A stretch of 64,000 nt of DNA from Flavobacterium zhairuonense (GTDB taxonomy: Bacteria > Bacteroidota > Bacteroidia > Flavobacteriales > Flavobacteriaceae). The notes under the pieces were generated by a model. That model did not search any database. It saw only the letters and a program-made list of their open reading frames with translations, and was not told the origin of the DNA. A program made the position numbers and the translations under genes. This document shows positions 1 through 7,853 of this stretch, piece by piece. Numbering within the stretch: position 1 is the first letter of the stretch; every line of letters begins with the position of its first letter. Location of the stretch: assembly GCF_004352915.1 (NCBI RefSeq), contig NZ_SJSY01000074.1, positions 186,001 to 250,000 of the forward strand, given 5' to 3'.

Positions 1-379
1 CTTGGTTTTTGGCAAAAACAGCTTCAAGTCCGCCATGATTTTTATAAATATGCTGTAGTCCTTTGATGAAACCGCCCAAATCTTTTCCGTTGAAAGTGCG
101 GTGAACAAAGTTTTCTAATCGGGCTAAATCTTCTTCAGAATGTGACATGACAAAATCATAAGGCGTATTGCCCATTAATTCCATCATTTTATGCGAATTT
201 TTGATAATCATTTTACGGTTTCCCCAAGCAATAGATGCGCTTAAGAAGCCGGCAATTTCAATATCTTCTTTTTGTGAAAATAAATGCGGAATTTGTACAG
301 GATCGCTTTCTATAAAATCCTGATTATTATATTGAATGACTTTTTCGTCTAGAAATTCTTTAAGTTCTGTTTTATTCAT
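1..379 (-). CDS. TIGR02757 family protein (DUF2400), N-terminal part only
   Basis: The ATG is at 379 and the frame stays open to base 1, so about 126 N-terminal residues are visible and the C-terminus lies beyond the left edge. The translation begins MNKTELKEFLDEKV and contains AGFLSASIAWGNRKMI, a pattern I associate with the TIGR02757/DUF2400 family. That family is common in Bacteroidota and has no established biochemical role that I can name. It is the last gene of a leftward cluster: its first 8 nt overlap the end of the membrane-protein gene upstream, so translation is probably coupled. The family call comes from memory of the motif and not from a search. Confidence 0.75.
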   Translation of the reverse strand, partial: MNKTELKEFLDEKVIQYNNQDFIESDPVQIPHLFSQKEDIEIAGFLSASIAWGNRKMIIKNSHKMMELMGNTPYDFVMSHSEEDLARLENFVHRTFNGKDLGGFIKGLQHIYKNHGGLEAVFAKNQ

Positions 380-2072
380 TTTCAGAAAGTTTTTTAGCGT
401 AAAATCCGTCTTTTAAATTATTTGTACGCATTTGCGGAATAATGTGAAAATATTTCCTAAAATAATCAATTTGCTGTTTGTTCACACAAGGAAGTTCTCC
501 GTTTCCGTTTGCCCAGAAAAACTCGTTTTTTACAGGAGAATTGTATTTTAAGTTTCCAAGTTGAATTACTTCAAAAGTAGTATCATTTTTGGTGTTTTTG
601 TTTGGAAAAATGACATTCGAAATTGAAAAATTGCTGTTTTCCATCATTGACTTATTATTTGTAAACGTAGTAAGATTTATTGGCACGAATAAAACAATAA
701 CAACGGGCAATAATGAAAATAGCATCAAAAATTGAATCATTTTTTTATTTTGGACAAAAAACAGCAGACAAAACAATGAAAAGAAGAGCACAAAATTCAT
801 AAAAAATCGATACTGTGGCGATGTGATTAATAACAAAAACAGCTGAATTGCCATTATTGAATAAAGTGCCCACAGCGATTTTTTGTTGTGGAATTTATAA
901 ATGAAAAACGGAACAATAAAAATCAAAATGATGCTTATTTTATTGAATATTCCGTTTAGCTTTGGCATTGTTAGCCATTGAAAAAATAGCGCTGCAACAG
1001 AAAAATTTTCATATTGATTTTCGGTAACAGAAAAGCCGAAATATTTTATTTCATTATAATAAAAATGCTGAATCGAATCTGGAATACTATAATCCATAGT
1101 GAATAAAGTATCGATTCTTGAAGGAAAAATTGGCGCCCCACAAATGATCATATTTTTGATCACAAAGAGCAACAATACAATTATGCTCAATACAACAGAT
1201 TTTGAAAGTTTGTTTTTGAGAAATTTAAAATTGTAACTCAAAATAATTATTGGCACTAGAACCAAAGTCAGCGTCGTGTTTTTGATATAAAGTAAAAAAA
1301 GTACCAAAACCACCATTAAATTAAATTTCTCCAAAGTTGTTTTTTCGAAGTTTTCTAAGAAGTAAAAAAACAAAATGAAGGAAAAAACATAAACCGGAAT
1401 ATCTGGAGAAGGCGCACTGATGAACTGAAAAAAGAAAATATTCATCAAAGGAAATAATCCGATAAGCAGAAAATTTTTGTTGCTGTTTTTATAATATTCG
1501 TTTAGTTTTAAAATGGCAAAAATGTTTCCTAAAAGCAGACAAAATCCGCTTAGGTCATTGAAGTTTTCATATAAAAACGAAAAATTATAAACGCTTTGCA
1601 CAATATGCCAGCCACTGGTTTGTCCGAAAAAAAGATGCAGATTTACTAATCCTTTTACAAAACCATATTCATTTAGCCATTTTATGGTTTGTATGTAATA
1701 CGATTCATTGTCAATAACGAAAGGAACAGTAGTGCACTGCGCAATTATTAAAGCCGAAATTAGTATTAGAAATAATTTTGAAAAGGTTGTTAATTCTTTT
1801 ATTTCTAGTAAAAAAGAATTGTAGATCACAAAAATGGAATCACAGAATCTGGATACTAAAAAAATATTTAGTAGCGCAAAAACAATGTGGAATTCAATAT
1901 TAATTCGTCCAAAAATCGCCCAAATACTAGATAGAATTGTGACAGAAAATAAGCCTAAGATCGATGTAATAATAAAATTTTGGTTTTTTAATCCCATTAT
2001 TTTATCAAAAACGACACCTAAATTTAAGGTTGTAAATAAAATATAAATCCAGCTTATTGCAATTAAGAGCAT
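372..2072 (-). CDS. Polytopic membrane protein, GT-C/LIC_10190-like
   Basis: This 566-aa protein is mostly hydrophobic, with a dozen or so predicted membrane helices and a soluble C-terminal tail of about 90 residues (from roughly residue 475). After the third or fourth helix an exposed loop carries DNESYYIQTIKWLNEYG. This resembles the acidic D/E-x-Y loop of GT-C glycosyltransferases that use lipid-linked sugars, and a PSPDIP loop follows later. It may belong to the LIC_10190-type membrane protein family, but I cannot confirm that. Its ATG shares one base with the stop of the LolD-like gene (TAATG) and its end overlaps the TIGR02757 gene, so the three form an operon. Substrate unknown. Confidence 0.6.
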   Translation of the reverse strand: MLLIAISWIYILFTTLNLGVVFDKIMGLKNQNFIITSILGLFSVTILSSIWAIFGRINIEFHIVFALLNIFLVSRFCDSIFVIYNSFLLEIKELTTFSKLFLILISALIIAQCTTVPFVIDNESYYIQTIKWLNEYGFVKGLVNLHLFFGQTSGWHIVQSVYNFSFLYENFNDLSGFCLLLGNIFAILKLNEYYKNSNKNFLLIGLFPLMNIFFFQFISAPSPDIPVYVFSFILFFYFLENFEKTTLEKFNLMVVLVLFLLYIKNTTLTLVLVPIIILSYNFKFLKNKLSKSVVLSIIVLLLFVIKNMIICGAPIFPSRIDTLFTMDYSIPDSIQHFYYNEIKYFGFSVTENQYENFSVAALFFQWLTMPKLNGIFNKISIILIFIVPFFIYKFHNKKSLWALYSIMAIQLFLLLITSPQYRFFMNFVLFFSLFCLLFFVQNKKMIQFLMLFSLLPVVIVLFVPINLTTFTNNKSMMENSNFSISNVIFPNKNTKNDTTFEVIQLGNLKYNSPVKNEFFWANGNGELPCVNKQQIDYFRKYFHIIPQMRTNNLKDGFYAKKLSENE

Positions 2073-2737
2073 TAAGAAAGAATTTGTCCGTCTGACATTA
2101 CCAGTTTTCTATCGGCCATATTTGCTAATTCTTCATTGTGGGTCACAATTACAAATGTCTGACCAAATTCATCTCTCAATTGAAAAAATAATTGATGCAG
2201 ATTTTCGGCAGAATGTGTATCTAAATTTCCTGATGGTTCATCGGCAAAAATAACGTCAGGCTTGTTTATTAAAGCTCTTGCAACGGCAACGCGCTGTTGT
2301 TCTCCGCCCGAAAGTTCATTTGGTTTATGATCAACACGATGTGATAAACCTAAAAACGCAAGAAGTTTTTTGGCTTCAGCTTCAGTTTCTGATGGTTTTT
2401 TGCCAGCGATATAAGCGGGAATGCAAACATTTTCTAAAGCCGTAAACTCAGGCAAAAGCTGATGAAACTGAAAAATAAAACCTAAATTCAAGTTTCTGAA
2501 ATTTGATAAAGCCTTGTCATTCAGTTTGAGGATATTTTCTCCATTTATGGTTAATGAAGTATCTGTATTGCCATTTGAAGGTTTGTCTAAAGTTCCTAAA
2601 ATATGTAATAAAGTTGTTTTTCCGGCACCAGAAGCACCTACAATTGAAACAATTTCTCCTTTTTTAATATGTAAATCAACGCCTTTTAAAACCTCAAGCT
2701 GATCGTAGAATTTATGTATATTTTTTGCGTGTATCAT
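2072..2737 (-). CDS. lolD: ABC transporter ATP-binding protein, LolD-like
   Basis: This 221-aa ATPase is of the MacB/LolD class that powers lipoprotein release from the inner membrane or related mechanotransmission transporters. Visible motifs are Walker A GASGAGKT (34-41), Q-loop Gln90, signature LSGGEQQR (142-149), Walker B VIFADEPSGNLD (from 162) and switch His200. The FQFHQLLPEFTALENV segment and the short length fit LolD. No LolC/E-type permease is adjacent, so the partner must be encoded elsewhere, as is usual in Flavobacteriia. It is the first gene of the leftward operon. The exact substrate is inferred from family resemblance only. Confidence 0.85.
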   Translation of the reverse strand: MIHAKNIHKFYDQLEVLKGVDLHIKKGEIVSIVGASGAGKTTLLHILGTLDKPSNGNTDTSLTINGENILKLNDKALSNFRNLNLGFIFQFHQLLPEFTALENVCIPAYIAGKKPSETEAEAKKLLAFLGLSHRVDHKPNELSGGEQQRVAVARALINKPDVIFADEPSGNLDTHSAENLHQLFFQLRDEFGQTFVIVTHNEELANMADRKLVMSDGQILS

Positions 2738-2848
2738 TTTTTGAAACTGTTTCTACAAAGAAACGAAGATTATATCGATATAAAAATCAGTTCTAACAGA
2801 ATTTTATGAAGTAATTTAGGTTTATCTTTAATGAAATAATATTTTCAA

Positions 2849-3568
2849 ATGAAATTAAAAATATTCTTACTTGTATTGATAGCAGGGATTTTGCTGGTTT
2901 TTTCGGGTGCCGAAAAATATTCTGATGATAAATTTTTAACGTATAAAGTTGATGTTAAAAAGCAAAACTTGAAATTATTTTGGAAAGATGAAAACGGGAA
3001 GCGTTTTGGGAGCATTCAAAACTTGAAGAGTTGGGCGACAAAAAAAAATCTTGAATTAGATTTTGCTATGAATGCAGGAATGTATAAAGCAGATAATTCT
3101 CCTCAGGGACTTTATATTGAAAATAGAAAAGAAATTATTTCTTTGGATACCATAAAAGCGACAGGAAATTTTTATTTAAAACCAAATGGAGTATTTTATA
3201 TTACAATTAAAAAAACAGCAAAGATTTGTACGACAGAAACGTTCTCTAACAACGGCCAAATCAGTTTTGCGACCCAATCTGGACCAATGTTGGTTATTGA
3301 TGGAAAAATTCATCCTGATTTTAAAGAAGGATCAAAAAATATGAATATTAGAAATGGAGTTGGAATTCTGCCTGATGGAAATGTGGTTTTTGTTTTATCT
3401 AAAAGCGAAGTAAATTTTTATGATTTTGCAAGTTATTTTAAAAGTTTAGGATGTAAAAATGCCCTTTATCTTGATGGATTTGTATCACGAGCCTATCTTC
3501 CGTCACAAAATTGGAATCAAACGGATGGAGATTTTGGAGCGTTATTTGCTGTTGTGAAAAATAAATAG
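2849..3568 (+). CDS. Phosphodiester glycosidase family (NAGPA-like) exported protein
   Basis: This 239-aa protein starts with one hydrophobic segment (residues 4-20), either a signal peptide or an anchor. The body matches the NAGPA/YigE-like phosphodiester glycosidase fold: FAMNAGMYKADNSPQGLYIE, later SGPMLVIDGKIHPDF, NIRNGVGILPDG, and near the end NALYLDGFVSRAYLP, where family members usually have DGG. Family members hydrolyse sugar-phosphodiester bonds, but the physiological substrate here is unknown. A TATCTTTA promoter-like box lies at 2823-2830. The gene is divergent from the lolD operon. Confidence 0.8.
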   Translation: MKLKIFLLVLIAGILLVFSGAEKYSDDKFLTYKVDVKKQNLKLFWKDENGKRFGSIQNLKSWATKKNLELDFAMNAGMYKADNSPQGLYIENRKEIISLDTIKATGNFYLKPNGVFYITIKKTAKICTTETFSNNGQISFATQSGPMLVIDGKIHPDFKEGSKNMNIRNGVGILPDGNVVFVLSKSEVNFYDFASYFKSLGCKNALYLDGFVSRAYLPSQNWNQTDGDFGALFAVVKNK

Positions 3569-3661
3569 GAAAGATGGTAATTTTAGAAGTTAAACCAGAA
3601 AAAGAAATAATTCGATTTGATCAATTATTTTTAATTTAGATGAACTTAAAACAAATGTAAT

Positions 3662-3961
3662 ATGCAGAATTTGAAAGCAATAGATGAAGATGATAAAACC
3701 AGAAAACTTTTGTTGGGTTTGCTTTTAGATGGAATCGGAATGATTTCGTTTACTATTCCGTTTATTGGAGAATTTGCCGATGTTATATGGGCGCCTCTTG
3801 CCGCATTTATAATGACTCAAATGTACAAAGGAAGAGTAGGAAAAGTGGCCAGTGTTTTGACTTTTGTCGAAGAGATTATTCCTTTCACTGATGTAATTCC
3901 TTCCTTTACTATTACGTGGATTTATACCTATTATTTTCAGAAAAGAAACAAAGAGGTTTAG
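3662..3961 (+). CDS. Small membrane protein of unknown function
   Basis: This 99-aa protein has a charged N-terminus (MQNLKAIDEDDKTRK) followed by hydrophobic stretches at about 17-40, 44-55 and 75-92, suggesting two or three membrane helices, and a basic tail. I do not recognise a named family, although similar short proteins occur in Flavobacteria. Its TAG stop overlaps the stop of the convergent 100-aa gene by 4 nt, within TTAG. It lies about 90 nt downstream of the phosphodiester glycosidase gene and may be cotranscribed with it. Confidence 0.6.
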   Translation: MQNLKAIDEDDKTRKLLLGLLLDGIGMISFTIPFIGEFADVIWAPLAAFIMTQMYKGRVGKVASVLTFVEEIIPFTDVIPSFTITWIYTYYFQKRNKEV

Positions 3962-4260
3962 TCTTTAAATAAAACGCCTAATCCCATATTTTTAAGCATT
4001 TTCTTTTCGAAGTTCCAAAAGAATTTGAATTGCCCAAAAATGGCTCCTATGGCAACTAATAAAACTTGATAGATTGGAAAAATAATCAATAAGCGAATTA
4101 AAGTAAACCAACCTCCAAAATCTTCTTTTGTAATTCCAAGCCAAACGCAGAAAGGCTTAGACAGCCACGCAGATGCCGATCCGGTGATGGCAAATACGAC
4201 AAGAATGATAATGGCTTGTAAATTTGAGGTAATTCCCCAGCGTTGTTTTAATTTATTCAT
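3958..4260 (-). CDS. DUF6787-like small membrane protein
   Basis: This 100-aa protein begins MNKLKQRWGITSN and has two hydrophobic helices (about 16-36 and 52-72) before a basic C-terminal segment with FFWNFEKKML. The pattern fits a Flavobacteriaceae family that I recall as DUF6787; function unknown. The start is supported by a good -7 box on the minus strand (TATATTTG, 4279-4286), which leaves a leader of about 14-15 nt. It is convergent with the 99-aa gene, with 4-nt overlapping stops. Confidence 0.65.
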   Translation of the reverse strand: MNKLKQRWGITSNLQAIIILVVFAITGSASAWLSKPFCVWLGITKEDFGGWFTLIRLLIIFPIYQVLLVAIGAIFGQFKFFWNFEKKMLKNMGLGVLFKD

Positions 4261-4278
4261 TGTTATTTGTAATGATTA

Positions 4279-4286
4279 CAAATATA
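4279..4286 (-). promoter_or_regulatory. Bacteroidota -7 promoter box for the 100-aa gene
   Basis: The minus strand reads TATATTTG, a full match to TAnnTTTG. Transcription would start near 4275, about 15 nt before the ATG at 4260. No clear TTTG -33 element was seen. Confidence 0.55.
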
Positions 4287-4292
4287 ATAACA

Positions 4293-4733
4293 TTATCTAA
4301 TTGGAACGTAATCCCAAAGCTTTTGTTTATAAGTATTTTGAAAATAAATCATGTAGTTGTAGATAAGGTAATTTACTTCATAGCCATAATGAATCTCTGG
4401 GCGGTAGTCAATCAGCATTTCATATAAATTCGGATTGTAAAGTTGAGGCTGACGCACGCGATTATTCCATTCGGTTACATACAAGTAATTTTTGTTTTCG
4501 AGATAAGCTAAAGAATAATAAAAACGAGGTTGCGCAATAGAGGCCAACCAAGTCGAAAAACCATTGTCGATAATAATTACTTCATATTCTAAGGAATCGT
4601 TTGCAATTCGAACGGTATCATTTACGCCAGATTGTGGTTTAGGCGAATTTGAAGCTACAACATTATTTTTTGAAGCTGTCGAACACGCTATAATTGTAAA
4701 TAGAACAATCAATATATAAATGCATTTTCTCAT
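4293..4733 (-). CDS. DUF6146 family lipoprotein
   Basis: This 146-aa protein has a lipoprotein signal (MRKCIYILIVLFTIIAC, lipobox IIAC with Cys17). The mature part contains EVIIIDNGFSTWLASIAQPRFYYSLAYLENKNYLYVTEWN and ends in LIYNYMIYFQNTYKQKLWDYVPIR. I recognise this arrangement as the Flavobacteriia DUF6146 family. Its function is unknown; it is presumably membrane-anchored and periplasm- or surface-facing. It is separated by about 30 nt from the upstream end of the DUF6787-like gene, and a TAAATTTA box at 4751-4758 could be its own promoter. Confidence 0.75.
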   Translation of the reverse strand: MRKCIYILIVLFTIIACSTASKNNVVASNSPKPQSGVNDTVRIANDSLEYEVIIIDNGFSTWLASIAQPRFYYSLAYLENKNYLYVTEWNNRVRQPQLYNPNLYEMLIDYRPEIHYGYEVNYLIYNYMIYFQNTYKQKLWDYVPIR

Positions 4734-4801
4734 GACGCAGTTTTGAAACTTAAATTTACGAATAATTGAAGAAAGAGGTTTGTTATTTAACAGTTTCTTT
4801 T

Positions 4802-4950
4802 AAAGATTCTAAGTCTCTAAGATGCTGAGATTCTAAGTTTTTTGTTTGTTTCGTGAAAAAGAAAAGCTGTTTATTAAGATAAACAGCTTTTTGAATATTT
4901 TACAAAGAGGCTAAAATCTTAATATCTTAGAATCTTAGCAACTTAGAGTC
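4802..4950. repeat. Intergenic island of 8-nt periodic inverted arms (CTTAG type)
   Basis: The left arm (4802-4838) is built from 8-nt units such as AAGATTCT, AAGTCTCT and AAGATGCT. The right arm (4911-4950) consists of complementary-type units such as ATCTTAGA, ATCTTAGC and AACTTAGA. The arms flank the terminator hairpin of the DUF937 gene. The same architecture recurs at 47153-47240 and 48235-48356. Confidence 0.75.
4862..4891 (-). terminator. Rho-independent terminator of the DUF937 gene
   Basis: A 12-bp perfect stem (AAAAGCTGTTTA at 4862-4873, complement at 4880-4891) has a 6-nt loop. On the minus strand it is followed by a pyrimidine-rich, T-rich stretch. It lies downstream of the gene ending at 4952. 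Confidence 0.7.
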
Positions 4951-4951
4951 T

Positions 4952-5515
4952 TTATTTACTTCCAAACAATTTGCCTATAAAACCAGAAATGCCACCTTTG
5001 CTTTTAGTAACTACTAGAACATCGGCAACATCGACTTTTCCGTCATTGTTTTGGTCAAGGCCAAATTGCATTCCGTATTTAGAAATGGTATCCATTATTC
5101 CAGAAGCTTGTCCGCTGTTTCCTGAAATTGAATTTATAATATCTGAAATTTGAAAACTGCTGTCGTTTGGGTCTTTTGCTTTATTGACTAAAGAACCTAA
5201 AATCTGTGGAATCAAATTAGAAGCTACTCCGCTTGAATCTGCACTGCTCAATCCGAATTTCTCTCCAAGATTACCGCTCAATTGCTGTTGGATTTGCTGT
5301 ACAACAGGATTTGAACTGTCAATAGGAGTGTTTCCATTAAACAAGCCAGCAATTTGTTCTGTTCCACCTTCAGAAACGATTTTTTGTAATCCTGCAAAAA
5401 TTGAATTACTGGTTTCGCTTAATACAGCTTCATTATGTTCGTTTGGAACCGCACTATTGTTTACAACAGCATCGCCTCCGTATTGCTGTACTAATTGGGT
5501 TAATTGTTCAAACAT
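4952..5515 (-). CDS. DUF937-like protein with a C-terminal EF-hand loop
   Basis: This 187-aa protein has no signal peptide. The N-terminal part is helical and glycine/glutamine-rich (MFEQLTQLVQQYGGDAVVNN), followed by an IPQILGSLVNK motif typical of the DUF937/YidB-like group. Near the C-terminus, LDQNNDGKVDVADVLVV is a single EF-hand/dockerin-type calcium loop, with Asp, Asn, Asp and Asp at loop positions 1, 3, 5 and 12. The function is unknown. A TAAATTTG promoter box lies at 5541-5548 on the minus strand. The single calcium-loop motif is unusual for this family and may be a real binding site. Confidence 0.7.
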   Translation of the reverse strand: MFEQLTQLVQQYGGDAVVNNSAVPNEHNEAVLSETSNSIFAGLQKIVSEGGTEQIAGLFNGNTPIDSSNPVVQQIQQQLSGNLGEKFGLSSADSSGVASNLIPQILGSLVNKAKDPNDSSFQISDIINSISGNSGQASGIMDTISKYGMQFGLDQNNDGKVDVADVLVVTKSKGGISGFIGKLFGSK

Positions 5516-5560
5516 GATATTAAGGATTTAGATTAGAACTCAAATTTAATCAAAAAAAGA

Positions 5561-5594
5561 AAGGGATTTATTAAACTGTGTTAATAAATCCCTT
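5561..5594 (-). terminator. Terminator of serA
   Basis: A 14-bp perfect stem (AAGGGATTTATTAA at 5561-5574, complement at 5581-5594) with a 6-nt loop is followed on the minus strand by a T-rich run. It lies 24 nt beyond the serA stop. Confidence 0.8.
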
Positions 5595-5617
5595 ACAAGT
5601 AATTTAATTATAGTTAA

Positions 5618-6568
5618 TTAGCTTAACAAAGTAATGATTTGTGATGCTAATTCAGTACCAATTCTGTCTTGCGCTTCTCCTGTTGCAGCTCCGATGTGCG
5701 GCGTTAAAGAGATTTTAGAGTGCATTAAGATTGCCATTTCTGGTTTTGGTTCGCTTTCAAAAACGTCTAAACCAGCAAAAGCAACTTTTCCTGAATCTAA
5801 AGCTTTTACCAAAGCAACTTCATCAATAACTCCTCCACGAGCACAGTTTACGATTCCAACTCCGTCTTTCATGATTTCAAGTTCTTTCTCTCCAATGATA
5901 TAACCATCTTGAGCAGGAACGTGTAATGTAATGAAATCAGCTTCTTTAAATAAAGACTCTAAAGATTGAGAAACGATTTTAGTTGTAATAGATTGTCCAT
6001 CGAAAAATTCAACTTTTACATCAACTTCAGGAATAAAACTATCAGCAGCGATAACTTTCATTCCTAAACCAAGAGCCATTTTTGCAGTAGCTTGTCCAAT
6101 ACGACCAATACCAACAATACCTAAAGTTTTACCTCTTAATTCTGTTCCGTTAGCATAAGCTTTTTTCAAACCATCAAAGTTTGAATCGCCTTCAAGAGGC
6201 ATATTTCTGTTAGAATCATGTAAAAAACGTACACCAGAAAATAAGTGTCCGAACACTAATTCAGCAACAGACTCTGAAGATGAAGCAGGAGTATTAATTA
6301 CGTGGATTCCTTTGCTTTTTGCATAATCCACATCGATATTATCCATACCAACACCACCACGACCGATGATTTTGATGCCAGGACAAGCATCGATAATATC
6401 TTTACGAACTTTAGTCGCGCTACGAACTAAAATTACGTCAACATTGTTTTCATTTATATAGTTAGCTACTTGTTCTTGAGCTACTTTTGTAGTGATAACT
6501 TCAAAACCGCCTTTTTCTAAGGCTAGAATTCCGCTTTTAGAAATTCCGTCATTTGCTAATACTTTCAT
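5618..6568 (-). CDS. serA: D-3-phosphoglycerate dehydrogenase, short form
   Basis: This cytosolic enzyme oxidises 3-phosphoglycerate to 3-phosphohydroxypyruvate with NAD, the first step of serine synthesis. The 316-aa protein has the Rossmann motif GIGRIG (153-158) and the catalytic triad Arg244 (NCARGGVIDE), Glu273 and His291 (TPHIGAATGEAQ). It ends shortly after the triad, so the C-terminal ACT domain of long SerA forms is absent and allosteric serine inhibition through that domain cannot occur. It lies directly downstream of serC, and the two probably share a transcript. Members of the wider 2-hydroxyacid dehydrogenase family use other substrates, but the serC neighbour makes SerA the best call. 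Confidence 0.9.
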   Translation of the reverse strand: MKVLANDGISKSGILALEKGGFEVITTKVAQEQVANYINENNVDVILVRSATKVRKDIIDACPGIKIIGRGGVGMDNIDVDYAKSKGIHVINTPASSSESVAELVFGHLFSGVRFLHDSNRNMPLEGDSNFDGLKKAYANGTELRGKTLGIVGIGRIGQATAKMALGLGMKVIAADSFIPEVDVKVEFFDGQSITTKIVSQSLESLFKEADFITLHVPAQDGYIIGEKELEIMKDGVGIVNCARGGVIDEVALVKALDSGKVAFAGLDVFESEPKPEMAILMHSKISLTPHIGAATGEAQDRIGTELASQIITLLS

Positions 6569-6577
6569 TTTTTGATA

Positions 6578-6689
6578 TTTAAAGATTGAAAAATTTAATG
6601 ATTTAAAAATTCAATCTGAATTGTTTGATTAGAGAAAATAGAATGATTTACATAGAAATAAATCTTTCAATCATTCAATATTTTAATTT
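6578..6689. repeat. Intergenic 8-nt periodic AT-rich arms between serC and serA
   Basis: From 6581 the sequence steps in 8-nt units (AAAGATTG, AAAAATTT, AATGATTT, AAAAATTC). From about 6661 the complementary theme appears (ATCTTTCA, ATCATTCA, ATATTTTA). It fills the whole serC-serA gap and stops at the serC stop codon. Confidence 0.6.
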
Positions 6690-7760
6690 TTAAATTTTTG
6701 TTTCCAATGCTTTCATTACATCAACTAAAACCTGAACGCTTTCAATTGGCATAGCGTTGTAGATAGAAGCTCTGTAACCACCCACAGAACGGTGTCCTGG
6801 CAATCCAGAAATGTTTGCCGCTTTCCACAAAGCGTCAAAAGTTTCAGTGTGTTCAGGATTGTTCAATAAGAAAGTCACATTCATGTTTGAACGATCTTCA
6901 ACTTTTGCAGCACCTTTGAATAATGGGTTTCTGTCGATTTCAGCGTAAAGTAATTCTGCTTTAGCGTTGTTTAATTTTTCAACCGCAGCGATTCCGCCTT
7001 TTTCTTTAATCCACTGTAAAGTTAAAAGAGAAACATAAACAGCAAATACAGGTGGAGTATTGTACATACTTTCTCCTTTGATGTGTTTAGCATAATCTAG
7101 CATACTCGGAATCGTTTTTCCGTTTTTGCCTAAGATTTCTTCTTTAACTACAACTAAAGTAGTTCCTGCTGGTCCCATATTTTTTTGAGCACCTGCATAG
7201 ATTAAGTCGAATTTAGAAAAATCTAATTCACGTGAAAAAATATCAGAACTCATATCACACACAACTGGAACGTTAGTTGATGGGAATTCTTTCATTTGAG
7301 TTCCAAAGATGGTATTGTTGCTAGTGCAGTGGAAATAATCAGCATCTGCTGGAATTTCGTAACCTTTTGGAACATAAGTATAATTGTCTTCTTTTGAAGA
7401 AGCTACGACAACAGTTTCTCCGAAAAGTTTAGCCTCTTTGATTGCCGCAGTTGCCCACGTACCTGAATCTAAATAAGCTGCTTTTCCGTTTTCTTTCATT
7501 AAGTTGTATGGAGCCATTAAGAACGCTGTGCTGGCACCGCCTTGTAAAAATAATGCTTGGTATCCTTTTCCTTGAAGTCCTAATAATTCTAAAGCAAGGG
7601 AGCGAGCTTCTTCCATAACTGCAACAAAATCTTTGCTTCTGTGCGAAATTTCAAGAATAGATAATCCTGAATCATTAAAATTTAAAATTGCTTTTGATGC
7701 CTTCTCAAAAACTTCCTGAGGTAAAATACTTGGTCCTGCGCTGTAGTTGTGTTTTTTCAT
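6690..7760 (-). CDS. serC: Phosphoserine aminotransferase
   Basis: This PLP enzyme transfers the amino group of glutamate to 3-phosphohydroxypyruvate to give phosphoserine, and it also acts in pyridoxine synthesis in many bacteria. The 356-aa protein has full family length. Visible features are SAGPSILP (7-14), the phosphate-binding FLQGGAS (71-77) and the Schiff-base Lys193 in YAGAQKNMGPAG, with GHRSVGGYRASIYNA near the C-terminus. It lies upstream of serA in the same direction. The intergenic stretch between them is an 8-nt repeat island. Confidence 0.95.
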   Translation of the reverse strand: MKKHNYSAGPSILPQEVFEKASKAILNFNDSGLSILEISHRSKDFVAVMEEARSLALELLGLQGKGYQALFLQGGASTAFLMAPYNLMKENGKAAYLDSGTWATAAIKEAKLFGETVVVASSKEDNYTYVPKGYEIPADADYFHCTSNNTIFGTQMKEFPSTNVPVVCDMSSDIFSRELDFSKFDLIYAGAQKNMGPAGTTLVVVKEEILGKNGKTIPSMLDYAKHIKGESMYNTPPVFAVYVSLLTLQWIKEKGGIAAVEKLNNAKAELLYAEIDRNPLFKGAAKVEDRSNMNVTFLLNNPEHTETFDALWKAANISGLPGHRSVGGYRASIYNAMPIESVQVLVDVMKALETKI

Positions 7761-7853
7761 GGTTGTTGTTAATAGTCGAAAATTTTAAAGATGCAAATTT
7801 CGGCAATAGGAGACGAAAAAGCGATAAATTATTCGAAATAATTAAACATATTT

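Noticed and set aside
1834..2046. 70-codon open frame on the plus strand
   Set aside because: It lies entirely opposite the membrane-protein gene, which has a convincing hydrophobic translation and operon overlaps.
3574..3639. 21-codon frame between the glycosidase and the 99-aa gene
   Set aside because: It is too short, has no operon overlap or conserved feature, and cannot be told apart from chance.
5184..5531. 115-codon open frame on the plus strand
   Set aside because: It is antisense to the DUF937 gene, which has a coherent translation, promoter and terminator.
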